NCBI GenBank assembly: GCA_965153355.1
Contig: OZ231127.1
Location: 41,230,001-41,294,000 of the forward strand
Direction: 5' to 3'
Source of the DNA: Flaccisagitta enflata
Lineage: Eukaryota; Chaetognatha; Sagittoidea; Aphragmophora
DNA: 64,000 nt
The notes under the pieces were generated by a model that saw nothing but the letters and a program-made list of their open reading frames with translations, was not told where the DNA came from and did no database searches. Below, piece by piece: positions 12,895-23,084 of this stretch; position 1 is the stretch's first letter, and each line of letters opens with the position of its first letter. The position numbers were made by a program, and so were the translations under genes.

Positions 12895-13725
12895 GAAACA
12901 TTTGCCAAAAAAATTTCAAATCTCGTATCTAACTAGTTTCTTGTCAGGGAATACCGTTCATTTTAAAAATTTACAAGCTATGACAACATCCGGGGCTCAT
13001 CTCAAAAACAAAAATTTTTTAAATATTACAAAGACACTATTATAAATATCGTGGATCTCGCGCGGATAAGACGATTCAGAAAATGGGTTCTAGGAGCAGA
13101 AACACCTACCACCGTCGATCGTCCGGGCTATCGCTACGGTCTGGTCATGAATTGCTCCTCTTGCTCCATTCTGCATCCAGTCTTCATGCTAAACAAGAAA
13201 AAAGGTAACGATACTAGATCCACGGGAATGATGGACTGAAATAAATAATTAGACTATACGCTAAGTGGTCTATACTAGTGTATAAACTATACTATACTAC
13301 GTACCAACGCCCCGTTAGGATTGTCCATCACTCCAGCACGTACTTCTCTGAAATGTAAGCTTGGGGGGGGTTCCCCCACACCCGGAATGGGTATGGAGAA
13401 ACGGATCAGGAGAGTTAGAACTGATTCTCATTCCACAAATCATACGCTTAATATTCTAATTTGGTACAATTGGTTCATGAGCAATTCAAGACCCCCCCTA
13501 CCCCTCGACACTTACGCGGGAGAGTCGCAGGGGGGTCCCCGGTGGGACCCCCTCCCCCGACCGCCCTCTAGAGAAGCGAGGACGGCCGGCCTGTCCGTCA
13601 CCGGAAGCATCTCGAGTCGCCATTGGATGATCAACCGCTAGTCTTCCGCGACGACGTGAAACGTCGGTATGATACGCGCGATTGAAGTGGGAAGACGATG
13701 GCCGGGATCATGGCGACGAGACCCT
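12895..13725 (-). other. BEL 3' untranslated region with splice-like signals
   Basis: No supported ORF. On the minus strand a perfect donor core (CCGC|GTAAGTGTC, with GT at plus 13514-13515) lies about 210 bp after the last ORF stop. An acceptor-like TTTTTTCTTGTTTAG lies near 13190. The donor sequence is shared with the plus-strand relative at 25365. Confidence 0.45.
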
Positions 13726-15363
13726 CTACTTCCGGCCTTTACCCCTGCCGCCCTTTCCTCCACGATAGGATGGCGCGTCGTCTTTCCTACTGTGGCGTGG
13801 AGGGGGGTTTCTGCCGGAAGGTGGCGCACGGTCGCTCGACGACGCGAAGTGGCGTTGAGTGCCGGAAGTCGACGGCATCTGTCCGTCGGGCTGAGAGAAC
13901 TCAGCGCGGACGCGGTCGGCTTCCTTCTTCGCGTCGGACAGCAGCTGGGCCATCTGAGCGACCTTTGCGTCGTGCTCACCGACAACCTTCATCCTGAAGT
14001 TGTATTGTTCGATGAGCTTCCTCGCCGATCTGGCTCTATCCACGGCGTGATCGGCAGCGTAGATCGCGCGATCCATCGGAGATGAGTTGGGATAGAAGGC
14101 CGCCGGAAGAATGTCTACAACCTTTTGAATATCCTTTGACCGAGGATGACTTGGCAACTTGATGGCGACGGCCAACATCGTCTCGGTCAGAAGGTCTTCC
14201 GGCGATCGGGGAGGGCGATGTGAAGGAGAAGAAGCGGATGGTCGACGTGACGACCTGTGGACGTCGACGCATCTCCAGACTTCTTTTGGACGACGATTCC
14301 TCTTCTTTTTGTTGGCGTTTTGCTCCTCTCGTCGCTGTTGGTCGTCGTTGACGGGAGGAGGAGGAGGTGGAGGCAGATTTGCGGCTGCCCCTGCGAGCAC
14401 ACCCCCTTGATTGTTCGTCGTCGTCGTCGTTTGAGTTGGGACACGGATTGGTGAAATGTCACGTGACCGCTGGCGTTGAGGAGGAGGAGGCCGGGGAGCA
14501 GGACCATGTGGTAATCTCGCGGGACCATCCATCACCGTCGATGACAACGATGCGGATGCATCCGGCGGTCCACCCCTGCTCACCCGACGTCTCTTCTCTC
14601 TCACTTCGATTTGTAAATTGTTGGCGCCAGCATTGGCTCGTCGATCGTCTCTCGGATGATGTTGTGGAGGATCCTGCGTCGCGGGCGTCTGACGCTGATC
14701 GCTGCCACTTCCGGTCGAACGAATAGCCTCCGCGATCCGACGAGCGGCTCCTTCACGTCGTCTTTTTCTCTGATTTGAGGCTTTTCCACGGGAAATATCT
14801 CTCAAAGTCCCATTTCCCATGTCCGCCGTTGCTCCAATAGATCTGATGTTGATGATCTTGCACAATTGGAGCGTCTCGCGTGTTTCAACCGTCGCCATCT
14901 CTCCGTCCTCTTCGACTAATTCGTCTCTGACTCTTTGCGTCGGAACATATGCTCTTCGCTCGGCTTGTGGATGAAGAGCATCTCTCTCCGCGCGTAAGCG
15001 ACGCTGCGTGTCGTGGTATATCGCAGTGTGCTTCCGCTCGATGAGGGCGTCGACCTGGGCGTTGTAGATCTTCACCAATTCGACAGCTTGTTCCTGCGAG
15101 ATGGAGGACAGGTCACTGATGTGCGGCGGGATCACCAGCGTCGCGTCAGGTGATGCTTGAAACGGCGCCGGCGCGGTCGAGTCTGCGGCCGGCGTTACTT
15201 GTAACGCCGGCGCTCCACGACCGCCTGCGACGCTGCGGCGGCGGCGGCAGAATTGGGGGAGCAAGGGAAGGAGCAGTAAGTACCCCTTGGGGGCTGTAGG
15301 GGCGGGTCGAGCAACCTCCCCGGGGAAGTCCCTCTCCCCTTCCGTCATGTTCGTTAGTGCCAT
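13726..15363 (-). CDS. BEL post-integrase ORF, C-terminal part (Arg/Pro-rich, 545 codons)
   Basis: No family is recognised. The frame is read from an ATG at 15363, but that start is probably internal: the open frame just upstream, in other registers, continues the same composition, with an acidic run DFDDDDGG near 15415. In order it has a Pro/Ala-rich start and a charged helical stretch around residues 85-150. A long Arg/Pro/Thr-rich linker with a PPPPPPP run follows, then a segment starting SPEDLLTETM with a following helix rich in Ala, Lys and Asp. The tail is basic and glycine-rich (YRGGKGGRGKGRK), like an RGG nucleic-acid-binding tail. There is no signal peptide or membrane segment, so it does not look like an envelope protein although it sits in that position after integrase. 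A diverged counterpart follows the integrase of the plus-strand relative. Confidence 0.6.
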   Translation of the reverse strand: MALTNMTEGERDFPGEVARPAPTAPKGYLLLLPLLPQFCRRRRSVAGGRGAPALQVTPAADSTAPAPFQASPDATLVIPPHISDLSSISQEQAVELVKIYNAQVDALIERKHTAIYHDTQRRLRAERDALHPQAERRAYVPTQRVRDELVEEDGEMATVETRETLQLCKIINIRSIGATADMGNGTLRDISRGKASNQRKRRREGAARRIAEAIRSTGSGSDQRQTPATQDPPQHHPRDDRRANAGANNLQIEVREKRRRVSRGGPPDASASLSSTVMDGPARLPHGPAPRPPPPQRQRSRDISPIRVPTQTTTTTNNQGGVLAGAAANLPPPPPPPVNDDQQRREEQNANKKKRNRRPKEVWRCVDVHRSSRRPSASSPSHRPPRSPEDLLTETMLAVAIKLPSHPRSKDIQKVVDILPAAFYPNSSPMDRAIYAADHAVDRARSARKLIEQYNFRMKVVGEHDAKVAQMAQLLSDAKKEADRVRAEFSQPDGQMPSTSGTQRHFASSSDRAPPSGRNPPPRHSRKDDAPSYRGGKGGRGKGRK

Positions 15364-15450
15364 ATCATCGCCCTCACTGTCATCCTGAGTCTCGGCGTCG
15401 TCATCGCGCCGCTGCCGCCGTCGTCATCGTCAAAGTCCAAGTTGTCAGGG

Positions 15451-16044
15451 TCATTTAAATCCTGTCGCTCCACTCTGCCCGCGTGGGGCGTCCGTGGTGG
15501 AGTCCGACGTCGACTCCCCCATGAGCGCCTCCACTCCCGAAACTGCCGTATCGAAGCTTTCGTTGGCAGCTTGTTCTCTTTTCGCCTTTCTTGCCGCCCG
15601 GAGCGCATCGTCGGCTTGACGACGCGCTTCACCGGCGGCGCGCTTGTCGGCAAAGGCGTTGGCATCGAACGCGTTGAGGGCCCGAGCAGGAATAGGGTCC
15701 GTAACGGTCCACGCGCCGGAAGACGAGTCGTTGAAGAGATGGCTGACCCCGTCGATGACGTCATCAGCTCCTCCAACGACGGACTGTTGCAACCCGCGAA
15801 GCCTGCGTTGTTCTCTGAGGGACGCTGCCCTGGCCTCCTGCTCCTGTCTCCTCCTCTTCTTCTCCGGGTCTTTCTTCTCTTCCTCCACTTTCCTCTTCTC
15901 CTCTTCCACCCTCGCCCGCTCCTCTTCCATCCTCCTCGTCTCCTCCTCATGACTCCTCACCAAATCGGCCTGGGCTTGCGCCATTCGCTGCCTCCTCGCT
16001 TCGCGGATCTCGTCCGGCGTGCCTTGGTTGTTCTGCTGCGACAT
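15451..16044 (-). CDS. BEL post-integrase ORF, N-terminal coiled-coil part (197 codons)
   Basis: Starts with ATG at 16044, encoding MSQQNNQG, 545 bp after the integrase stop. Residues about 10-75 form a strongly charged Glu/Arg/Lys heptad-like coiled coil (REARRQRMAQ, EEEKRKVEEEKK). A middle with VVGGADDVIDGVSHLFN follows, then a second charged helix (ADDALRAARKAKREQ). The frame ends 88 bp before the ATG of the next ORF and very likely formed one protein with it before frameshifts. A short acceptor-like CTGTTGCAG lies 11 bases upstream of the ATG, compatible with expression from a spliced RNA. Function unknown; Gag-like or nucleocapsid-like assembly is one guess. Confidence 0.6.
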   Translation of the reverse strand: MSQQNNQGTPDEIREARRQRMAQAQADLVRSHEEETRRMEEERARVEEEKRKVEEEKKDPEKKRRRQEQEARAASLREQRRLRGLQQSVVGGADDVIDGVSHLFNDSSSGAWTVTDPIPARALNAFDANAFADKRAAGEARRQADDALRAARKAKREQAANESFDTAVSGVEALMGESTSDSTTDAPRGQSGATGFK

Positions 16045-16588
16045 GATGGATCTCTCTGCAACAGTTATGCGACGATACCGACAAGGGGAAGCTTTTAGCG
16101 TAAGATAGTGTAAACGCCTGTTTTTGGAGAAAATTCAGATTTCGAGGTGTAATCAAACGGAAAGAGGAAGACATATTCATTAACATTGAGGAAGATTAAA
16201 TGGTATACGCAGACAAAGAAATAAAACTCTTCGATCAGCGCCTCAAATGACCTCCACACTCAACAGTCAATGATATGGATAAAACGGAAAAGAAAATGAC
16301 GAACAAATGCCTTTATATGGTCAATACAAGATTGAAATGGCATGGCAAAATTTAGATTGTCAGTCAATCATGCAGACATTCTCAACTGACTGGGGCACCA
16401 TGTACCTCTCTCTCTCCTGTCGTTACACACAAAGACACATCAGACAGACCGACTGAGAAAAAGTAAACAAGACCAAAAAATAATCATGAGAGAAAAAATC
16501 CTCATTTTCATGTATAGTCTTTACAAATAGAAACACTTGTGCTTCTCTCTGGTCTACTTTCTCTCTCTCTCTTCACACTTATCCGTTT
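16045..16588 (-). other. Spacer between integrase and post-integrase ORF
   Basis: No ORF of note. CT-rich on the plus strand near 16550-16575. In the plus-strand relative the equivalent spacer (22735-23084) is about 350 bp. Confidence 0.5.
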
Positions 16589-17740
16589 TTAATCTGAATC
16601 CAGCTCCAATCGGACGATCTTCGACCGATCCTTGATAACAATCTTGCCGTCGGGGCGTAGGATCTGTGCTTTCCGGACATGACCACCAGATCCTTCCACT
16701 TCGACGACGCGTCCCAAAGACCACTGATGCCGATGAAGCGTCTCGTCAACGATGATGACCAATGCATCTTTTTTGATGTTCACTTCCGATTTTGTCCATT
16801 TGCTCCTTGCGTGCAGCAACTGAAGGTATTCTGCGCGCCATACCTTCCAGAAGGCGTCAACGCGGGCCTGTGCGTTTCTCCATCGGCATCTCGTTCCCAC
16901 GGCGTCGTTTCCGGTCTCTGGAGGAAGAATAGCTGCCGACGAGTGTGAGAACGTAGACGGATGCAAGATGTTGACCGGCCTCAGCGCTGATGTATCGCTA
17001 GGATCGCCGCTCAAAGGCGTGAGAGGTCGACGGTTGAGAATTCCTTCCACCTCAATCACCGCCGTTTGGAAGACGTCGTAATGGAGCACGTGACCGGAAG
17101 TAATGGACGCCAAATGTTTTTTGAAAAGGGATACGACCCTTTCCCATACGCCGCCGTAATGAGGAGTCCCCGGAGGAATGAAGTCCCATTGGAGTCCATG
17201 CTGCTGCAGAGCCACTGTCGACGACGCGTTCCACGACTGCATCTCCTCCTTCATGACGCGATTTGCCCCAACCAGGTTGGTGCCACAGTCTGATATAAAT
17301 CGACGCACCGTTTGTCGTCTCGCCGCGAATCTAATGATGGCGTTGATCATTGCCTCTGTGTCCATTTTAAACAACACCTCCACATGCACCGCCCTCGAAA
17401 CCATGCAGGTAAACACCACTGCCCAGACCTTATGATCCGCCCTTCCGTTCAGTTTCACCAGGAAGTGACCCATGCAGTCGAGTCCCACCTCCTCGAAAGG
17501 CGCCGTTGGAATGAGCCGACGTTGAGGAAGAGGCGCCATCTGCTGCTTCATAGGATCTTTGAAGTTCCTTTGGCACGTAACGCAATGGTGGATGACTGTT
17601 TTTACCGCCTGGAGACCTCGAAGAATCCACACAAAGCGTCGCAGTTGGCACAAGACGTGTTTTGGGCCTGCGTGAAGATCCTGATGATGGACATGGCGAA
17701 TCAGAGAAGCGACGTTTGGATCTTTCGACGGGAGAATCAT
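16589..17740 (-). CDS. BEL/Pao integrase region of pol
   Basis: The integrase inserts reverse-transcribed element DNA into the host genome. An N-terminal zinc-binding HHCC motif is visible (LIRHVHHQDLHAGPKHVL followed by HHCVTCQR). The DDE core is complete: Asp in EVGLDCMGHF, Asp in RFISDCGTN, Glu in HYGGVWERVV. The C-terminal domain ends with GRVVEVEGSGGHVRKA and KIVRLELDSD, as in BEL elements. The 383-codon frame is intact and is part of the pol polyprotein; the ATG at 17740 is not a natural start. It lies downstream of RNase H in the expected order. Confidence 0.92.
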   Translation of the reverse strand: MILPSKDPNVASLIRHVHHQDLHAGPKHVLCQLRRFVWILRGLQAVKTVIHHCVTCQRNFKDPMKQQMAPLPQRRLIPTAPFEEVGLDCMGHFLVKLNGRADHKVWAVVFTCMVSRAVHVEVLFKMDTEAMINAIIRFAARRQTVRRFISDCGTNLVGANRVMKEEMQSWNASSTVALQQHGLQWDFIPPGTPHYGGVWERVVSLFKKHLASITSGHVLHYDVFQTAVIEVEGILNRRPLTPLSGDPSDTSALRPVNILHPSTFSHSSAAILPPETGNDAVGTRCRWRNAQARVDAFWKVWRAEYLQLLHARSKWTKSEVNIKKDALVIIVDETLHRHQWSLGRVVEVEGSGGHVRKAQILRPDGKIVIKDRSKIVRLELDSD

Positions 17741-17946
17741 CGGGTATTTTTCATCATGGCCATCCGCGATTCACGTCTGCTCCTCGTACACGCATCGCCT
17801 TTTTCGCTCGCCGACAACCGATTGTGATGGCGAGAGTCTTACAGATCACTTTTGGCCGGGCGCCATTGATGAGCGCGCTCGCTTTTTCCACCGCCTCAAC
17901 TTAAGTTATTTCTCCATGGAAATGTTTTGAACTGGATTGCGTTGGA

Positions 17947-19903
17947 TCAAGCTAGCAAGCAGCGGGCTGCACAATTCAGCCACATAGATACAGAGTATGG
18001 ATTTGGGTGCAGCTGCCGCCGCGTTCTAGTTTTTGCCTTCACCTTCTGTCTCCATCTCTGCGCGCACTTCACAATCACGGCGATCAAACGCAATTTCGCC
18101 ACCCACTCCTGGCGACGGGCAGCGACTGCATAGGCGAACATTTCCTTCTCCTTCTCTCCTTCCTCTTCCTCCACCGTTTCTGTCGCGACGGCGCTGATTG
18201 ACGCCTCCGGCGCCGTCGCGAGATTCATCACCGGCCACTCAGATTTGGGAAGGTAGAGAAACTTCGGACCGAAATGGAAGATGTCCCATTTTTCTTTGTC
18301 GCCGGCGTCAATACCCCGCGAACAATAGTCCGCGGTGTTATTCTCCGAATCAACCCACCTCCATTGAGAATCACTTGAGCCGCTGTGGATTTTTGAAAGT
18401 CGATTTGCGAAGAAGCTCGGACGTTTAGACTTATGGTCGAAGATCATCTTCAGCACCGCCTCTGAATCCGACCATAGCGTCACCATCTCCTCGGTCACCT
18501 TTGGGATGGTCCTTTTGATGAAAAGTTTGAGTTTCACCGCTTTCTCTGCCGCTGTCATTTCTAACCTCGGCACCGAGTTGTGGTGCGATGCTTTTGACGC
18601 GTCAAGAGGGACGACGTGAGCCTTGGCGCACAAAATGGTAACGCGGATTGTTCCATCCTCATCTTCCACCAACCAATAGCCCACTACCCCACATCCAGGG
18701 ATGGCGGCGTCGCAGAAGATATGGACTTCTTGTCGAACAGCCTTCACAATGCCCCATTCGATATGGCGCGGAATTTCAATCTGGATCAGCAATGGAGTCG
18801 CAGAGTACCATTTGGCGAAGCGTTTGATCAACGCCTCCTCCATCGTCGAATCCCATCCCTTCTCGGAAGCTCTTGTCAACTGAAGGCATCTTCTTCCCTC
18901 AAGAGCGCGGGGGGCTGTGAAGCCCAGAGGATCATAGTTATCGGCTTGCATTGAGACCAATTCGCGAGGAGTCGTTGCCACCCTCTGACATGCTTCTGGA
19001 TCGCATCTGAAGATGAAGCAGTTTGTCGACGGCAACCATTGGACTCCCAAGACCTTCGCCGGCTCCTCGCCAGTGCCAAGCCGACCGCGACATTCGGATC
19101 CTTCGTCTATCACCTCCACCGCGTTCGACTTCCACTTAGTCAAAGTAAATCCGCCGCTCTTCATGGCGGCGATGAGATCCTGCTTCAACTGCAGTGCTTC
19201 GTCGACTGAATCCGCACCACCAGAGCCGTCATCAACGTAGAAGGCATGCCTCAACATTTCGTAGACGTTTTCCTGGAAGTCGGGCTTGATCTTCTCCGTG
19301 TGATGGCGTAAAACATAGCTGGTGACGAGACTCGATGACACAGATCCAAAAATGTGCGCCAAGAAGAGCATCACGACTGCCTCTCTCATGCTTTTGTCAG
19401 TGAACCACATATATCTGAACGTGTCCGCGTCCTCAGGATGGACGCGGACATTATGAAAGAACGCCTTTATATCAGTCATCAGACCAATTCTATAAAGGCG
19501 AAATTTCATAAGAACTTCAGTCAAGACGTTCATGATATTCGGACCTCCAATCAGTAGTTCATTGAGGCAAATGCCGCGCCAGTCTCCGCGCGCCCATCGT
19601 GACAAATCCATTTTTATTCCCTTTTCCTCCACCACATGAGGTAGTATCAGCGGGGCGATGAGATGCTTGCCCATTCGTCGGATCAATCTCACTCGCCACG
19701 CCCGTATCCACAAATTTGTCCATTTCTTTGAAGACGCGATCGCGGAGGTCATGATTATTTGAGAGTTTGTATCGGAGACTTTTTGTCCTCTTAATCGTCA
19801 TCGCGCGTGCGATGACAGACTTGATAATCTCGATGATCTTCTCTTTGTCATAGCGCCATGGAAGCCCCACGACGTATTTTTGGAGTTTTCTTCGTCGGCG
19901 CAT
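17947..19903 (-). pseudogene. BEL/Pao reverse transcriptase and RNase H, frameshifted
   Basis: Reverse transcriptase copies element RNA into DNA and RNase H removes the template. The N-terminal RT part (19559-19903) shows the BEL pattern VVGLPWRYDKE. It is out of frame with the main 601-codon frame (17947-19752), so there is at least one frameshift near 19650-19700. The main frame has LNELLIGGPN, LMTDIKAFFHNV and the catalytic FYVDDGSGG. RNase H then follows, with Asp in FCDAAIPGCG, Glu in RLEMTAAE and Asp in LWSDSEAV. A variable, Glu-rich segment follows before integrase. The element is diverged but its catalytic residues are preserved, suggesting modest age. Confidence 0.92.
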
Positions 19904-19915
19904 ATATCGTCTCCA

Positions 19916-20578
19916 TCACCCGCCAATACGACGATTCTCTTCAGACTGACCCATTTCTTCCTCCGACACAATGGCGAAGTCGTGATAGAACATGCGGTCG
20001 AGAGATTTGCTCAATGCGACGTTATCCACGTGGATCGCGTTAATGACAGCGGTATCATCTGATCTTCGTCCACTCTTCCCTGCTACAGTCCATCCAAAAC
20101 CGCATCTGAAGGCTGTCAAAGATCCTGATGGACCTCTTCTTGCCTCCACAGGCATCGTCGCGTCGTAATGGGCGGCGCCGATGATCAATTGGACAGGACC
20201 ATTTGCTTTTGGAAATGGAATATCGCGAAGATGAGATTGATTTGTGAAGTCGCGTTGGCATGGAGCAATATCCGCTTCACCCGTCAACAACTCTCCCGTT
20301 AGTGCGTTGCTGATGTGGACGTTGTATTCCTCGTCAATCGATGAAAGGATAAAGGACGCCAAAACTTTCTCCTCCACCACTTCACAATTGACCGTATGCA
20401 CGCGCATCTTCTCAGTTGGTAAGTCTAATTTTTTAACAATTTGAAGCGATAAAACGTCACGATCCGCACCGCTGTCAATCATCCCCAACACTACGGTGGA
20501 ACGGCCCGTCGATGCGTTGGTGATTTTTACAGGAACAATCGGTCGCGTGACATCATCCTCCGCGACCACCGTCCTCAT
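19916..20578 (-). CDS. BEL/Pao aspartic protease region (DUF1758-like)
   Basis: A retropepsin-type protease that matures the polyprotein. The active-site motif is GMIDSGADRDVLS, preceded by a VPVKITNASTGRSTVVL strand as in BEL proteases. The C-terminal part has PVQLIIGAAHYD and FGWTVAGK, typical of the linker to RT in this group. Open over 220 codons; part of the polyprotein rather than a separate gene. Confidence 0.85.
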   Translation of the reverse strand: MRTVVAEDDVTRPIVPVKITNASTGRSTVVLGMIDSGADRDVLSLQIVKKLDLPTEKMRVHTVNCEVVEEKVLASFILSSIDEEYNVHISNALTGELLTGEADIAPCQRDFTNQSHLRDIPFPKANGPVQLIIGAAHYDATMPVEARRGPSGSLTAFRCGFGWTVAGKSGRRSDDTAVINAIHVDNVALSKSLDRMFYHDFAIVSEEEMGQSEENRRIGG

Positions 20579-20596
20579 CGCGGAGGTGGCAGCGAG

Positions 20597-21046
20597 TCAC
20601 GCCTCTATCACTCTTCCTTCATCAGATGCAGAGTCATCCGTCGACGAGCTGCTTGGGGGCGCTGGAGGAACGGTTTTGGAGGCGGCGGCGGCTGCAGCCA
20701 ATGCGGCAGGATTTGGCGTCTTAAACGTGATTCCTTCTCCATTTCCTCTCGGCTTGAATTGGCGATCGTGCAGCAGAGTTGCGTGTCTCTTATTGCAAGA
20801 TGAACATGTTGGCTTGTCTTTGCAGTCCCGCGCTGAATGGTTTGGGCAGAAACAATGAAAACATAGACGTTTCTCCGCCAACTTCTTCACGCGATCCTCT
20901 GCCGATGGGATGGCTTCCAAAACGTGACACGAATGGGAATGATGACGACCTCCACAAACATTGCAGATATCAGTGGGTTGTTGCTTTGGCGGTGAGTTGA
21001 CGAGCTGTTCCTTGAATGTCGCCCCATTAGAAGGCAAGAATTTCAC
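20597..21046 (-). CDS. BEL/Pao Gag C-terminus with zinc knuckles
   Basis: A CCHC knuckle (CFHCFCPNHSARDC) is followed by a CxxCxxxH motif (CSSCNKRHATLLH) and preceded by a Cys/His-rich segment (CNVCGGRHHSHSCH). This three-part nucleocapsid arrangement directly before the protease is typical of BEL Gag. The upstream capsid-like half of Gag (DUF1759) is not recognisable beyond about 21050. The element is therefore truncated here. Confidence 0.85.
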   Translation of the reverse strand: MKFLPSNGATFKEQLVNSPPKQQPTDICNVCGGRHHSHSCHVLEAIPSAEDRVKKLAEKRLCFHCFCPNHSARDCKDKPTCSSCNKRHATLLHDRQFKPRGNGEGITFKTPNPAALAAAAAASKTVPPAPPSSSSTDDSASDEGRVIEA

Positions 21047-21569
21047 CGGCCAAATTTGGAAAGAAGGAAAGTCTGTTCAGTACCGAGTTTTGTCTTATGC
21101 TTGGCGAATCGGCGTCCCCTGCAAGAAATGCAAAATTTTCTGCTTATGCAGAGGATTTAAGGAAAATTGTAATCTGATATTGACGTCCCAATCGACGGGC
21201 TTTACGAATCTTTTTCCCAAGAAACAGAGTCGCTCTTCCATGCCAATGCGCCCTGGAAACTCCTTTGCAGTCCACTCTCACCTTTCACTTGATGATTGTA
21301 TAGAAAATTTCCCTGGGAGGACTGCAAAACCACTTTTTTACTACCATCACTCGCATCTTCTTCCTAAACTTGAGTAGCCTGGCGTATCTTGGAGGATCTT
21401 GCCCACAAACAACTCGTCAAGTCCAATGCAAGCAACATTATTCAGCGTTTTGAATAATTGGAGTTAGAAAAGTCTTCGTAAGCCGTCGTGACTATCATCA
21501 AAAATAAGGAGATCACGAAAGTTGAACCCTTTGTCGATAGCGCTGGCGGCATCATGGCGTCGACCTTGA
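21047..21569. other. Junction between two divergent BEL elements
   Basis: Minus-strand Gag coding stops being recognisable at about 21050 and plus-strand integrase similarity starts at about 21570-21600. The segment has short broken frames on both strands, none decisive. Neither element retains its 5' LTR or capsid region. Confidence 0.5.
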
Positions 21570-22734
21570 TTGAAGAATGCCGACATCGCCGCGGCTTCAT
21601 TTCCCTTCATCCTTCAGCCAAAGGCGAGAATCACGAAATCATTAATTCGCCATTATCATCATAATGAGGATTTTCACCTTGGTGCAAAGCATACATTGTG
21701 CCAGTGCATGAATTTGTGGATTAAAAGGTCTTCAGGCTGTCAAGAGCGTCGTCAACAAGTTCCTTCAGATGCCAGAAGAACTTTAAAAAACCTTGAATCA
21801 GCGAATAGCCAATCTTCCATCAAATCGCGTCAATCCTGCCGTTTTTGCAGAGACTGGATGAATCATGGGAGCATTCCTCGTCAAAATGAGCAGGCGTGCT
21901 GATTACAAGGTGTGGGTCGCGAGTGTTCACCTGTTTAGTGTCACGCGCCGTCCATGTGGAGTTGATCTTCAACATGTCAGCCAGTGCGATGGTAAATGCA
22001 ATCATCCGCTTTGCAGCAAGGCGCCCAGAACCGCCAGTTCCACTTCAGACTGTGGAAGAATCTAGTCGGCGCCAACAACATCCTCAAGACAGAAATGGAA
22101 GCTTGGAACCGCTCGTCAACTCCCGAATTGCAGCGGCGCGGCCTTCGGTGGGATTTCATCACGCCGAGAACACCCCACTATGGTGGGGTGTAGGAAGAAA
22201 ACGTCCCGGTCTCTTCTGGCATATCTTTTGCTTCCATCTCTACTGGCGCCATCCTCCACGTCAGCGCCTTCAACACCTGTGGCCGAGTTGAAGGACCTCC
22301 AATCGCCGTCCTCTGACAGCGCTCAGCGACCCAGTCCGTGACTCTAGGCCTCACACCGAATCCCATATCCTCAATCCATCAACATCCCGGTCTGCTCCTT
22401 TGAGATCCTGGTGCAACAAGGCGTGTCAGCTCCGCGCCGACTCCGCGAAAGATTCAATGGAGCGTGTATGTCCTTAGTGGATGCGTTTTGGAAATCGTGG
22501 GTGAATATTTATCGCTTCTTCCTTGGAGCAAATGGTCGGAATCCGAGGCTTGCGGTCGATGACATGGTCATCGTCATGGACGAGCATGCCTACGTCTGGT
22601 GGAGTTGGGGCCGAAGCGTCATGGGTGTCGAAGGATCATCAGCTCATGTCCGGAGGGCTCATGTTCGACGCCAAGATGGAAAGATCGTGACGAAAGACCG
22701 CACAAAGCTTGTGCGGCTGGAATTGGACTCATAA
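21570..22734 (+). pseudogene. Second BEL/Pao integrase, decayed
   Basis: It aligns by eye with the intact integrase at 16589-17740 but is broken by several frameshifts. Visible pieces are SLIRHYHHNEDFHLGAKHTL (zinc-binding start), RVFTCLVSRAVHVELIFNMS, NAIIRFAAR, WDFITPRTPHYGGV without an intact following Glu frame, FNGACMSLVDAFWKSWVN, and the C-terminal IVTKDRTKLVRLELDS before a TAA. It runs on the opposite strand to the first element. No RT or protease lies upstream. Confidence 0.8.
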
Positions 22735-23084
22735 AAAAACGCTAAGTTTTGAGAGAGAGAGAAAAAGGCGCATGGGCCTGTCCATTAGTAACTATAGATA
22801 TGAGTGATTGAAACTCTGACTTGTTATATTTACAAAGAGTTGTTATTATTCATGTTGTTCTGATTATCCATGCTTTCATCTTTCCTCTTGTCAATTATGT
22901 TATCCATTTCCACTCACACATTAAAAACACTGATTCATTAGCTCTGTCTATATGTACATATTATTGTGCCAAAATCCGTTCTTACCATTATCAGTTCTCG
23001 ATCCCGAACATTTCAAGCTTCCGCTGACAACGTTCGTCCATCCACGAAGTCAGTCTACATCTTGAAGTCGCTCGTCGGAGTCAG

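Noticed and set aside
13726-15363. Post-integrase ORF as a retroviral-type envelope gene
   Set aside because: No signal peptide, hydrophobic fusion segment, membrane anchor or cysteine pattern is visible in the frame.
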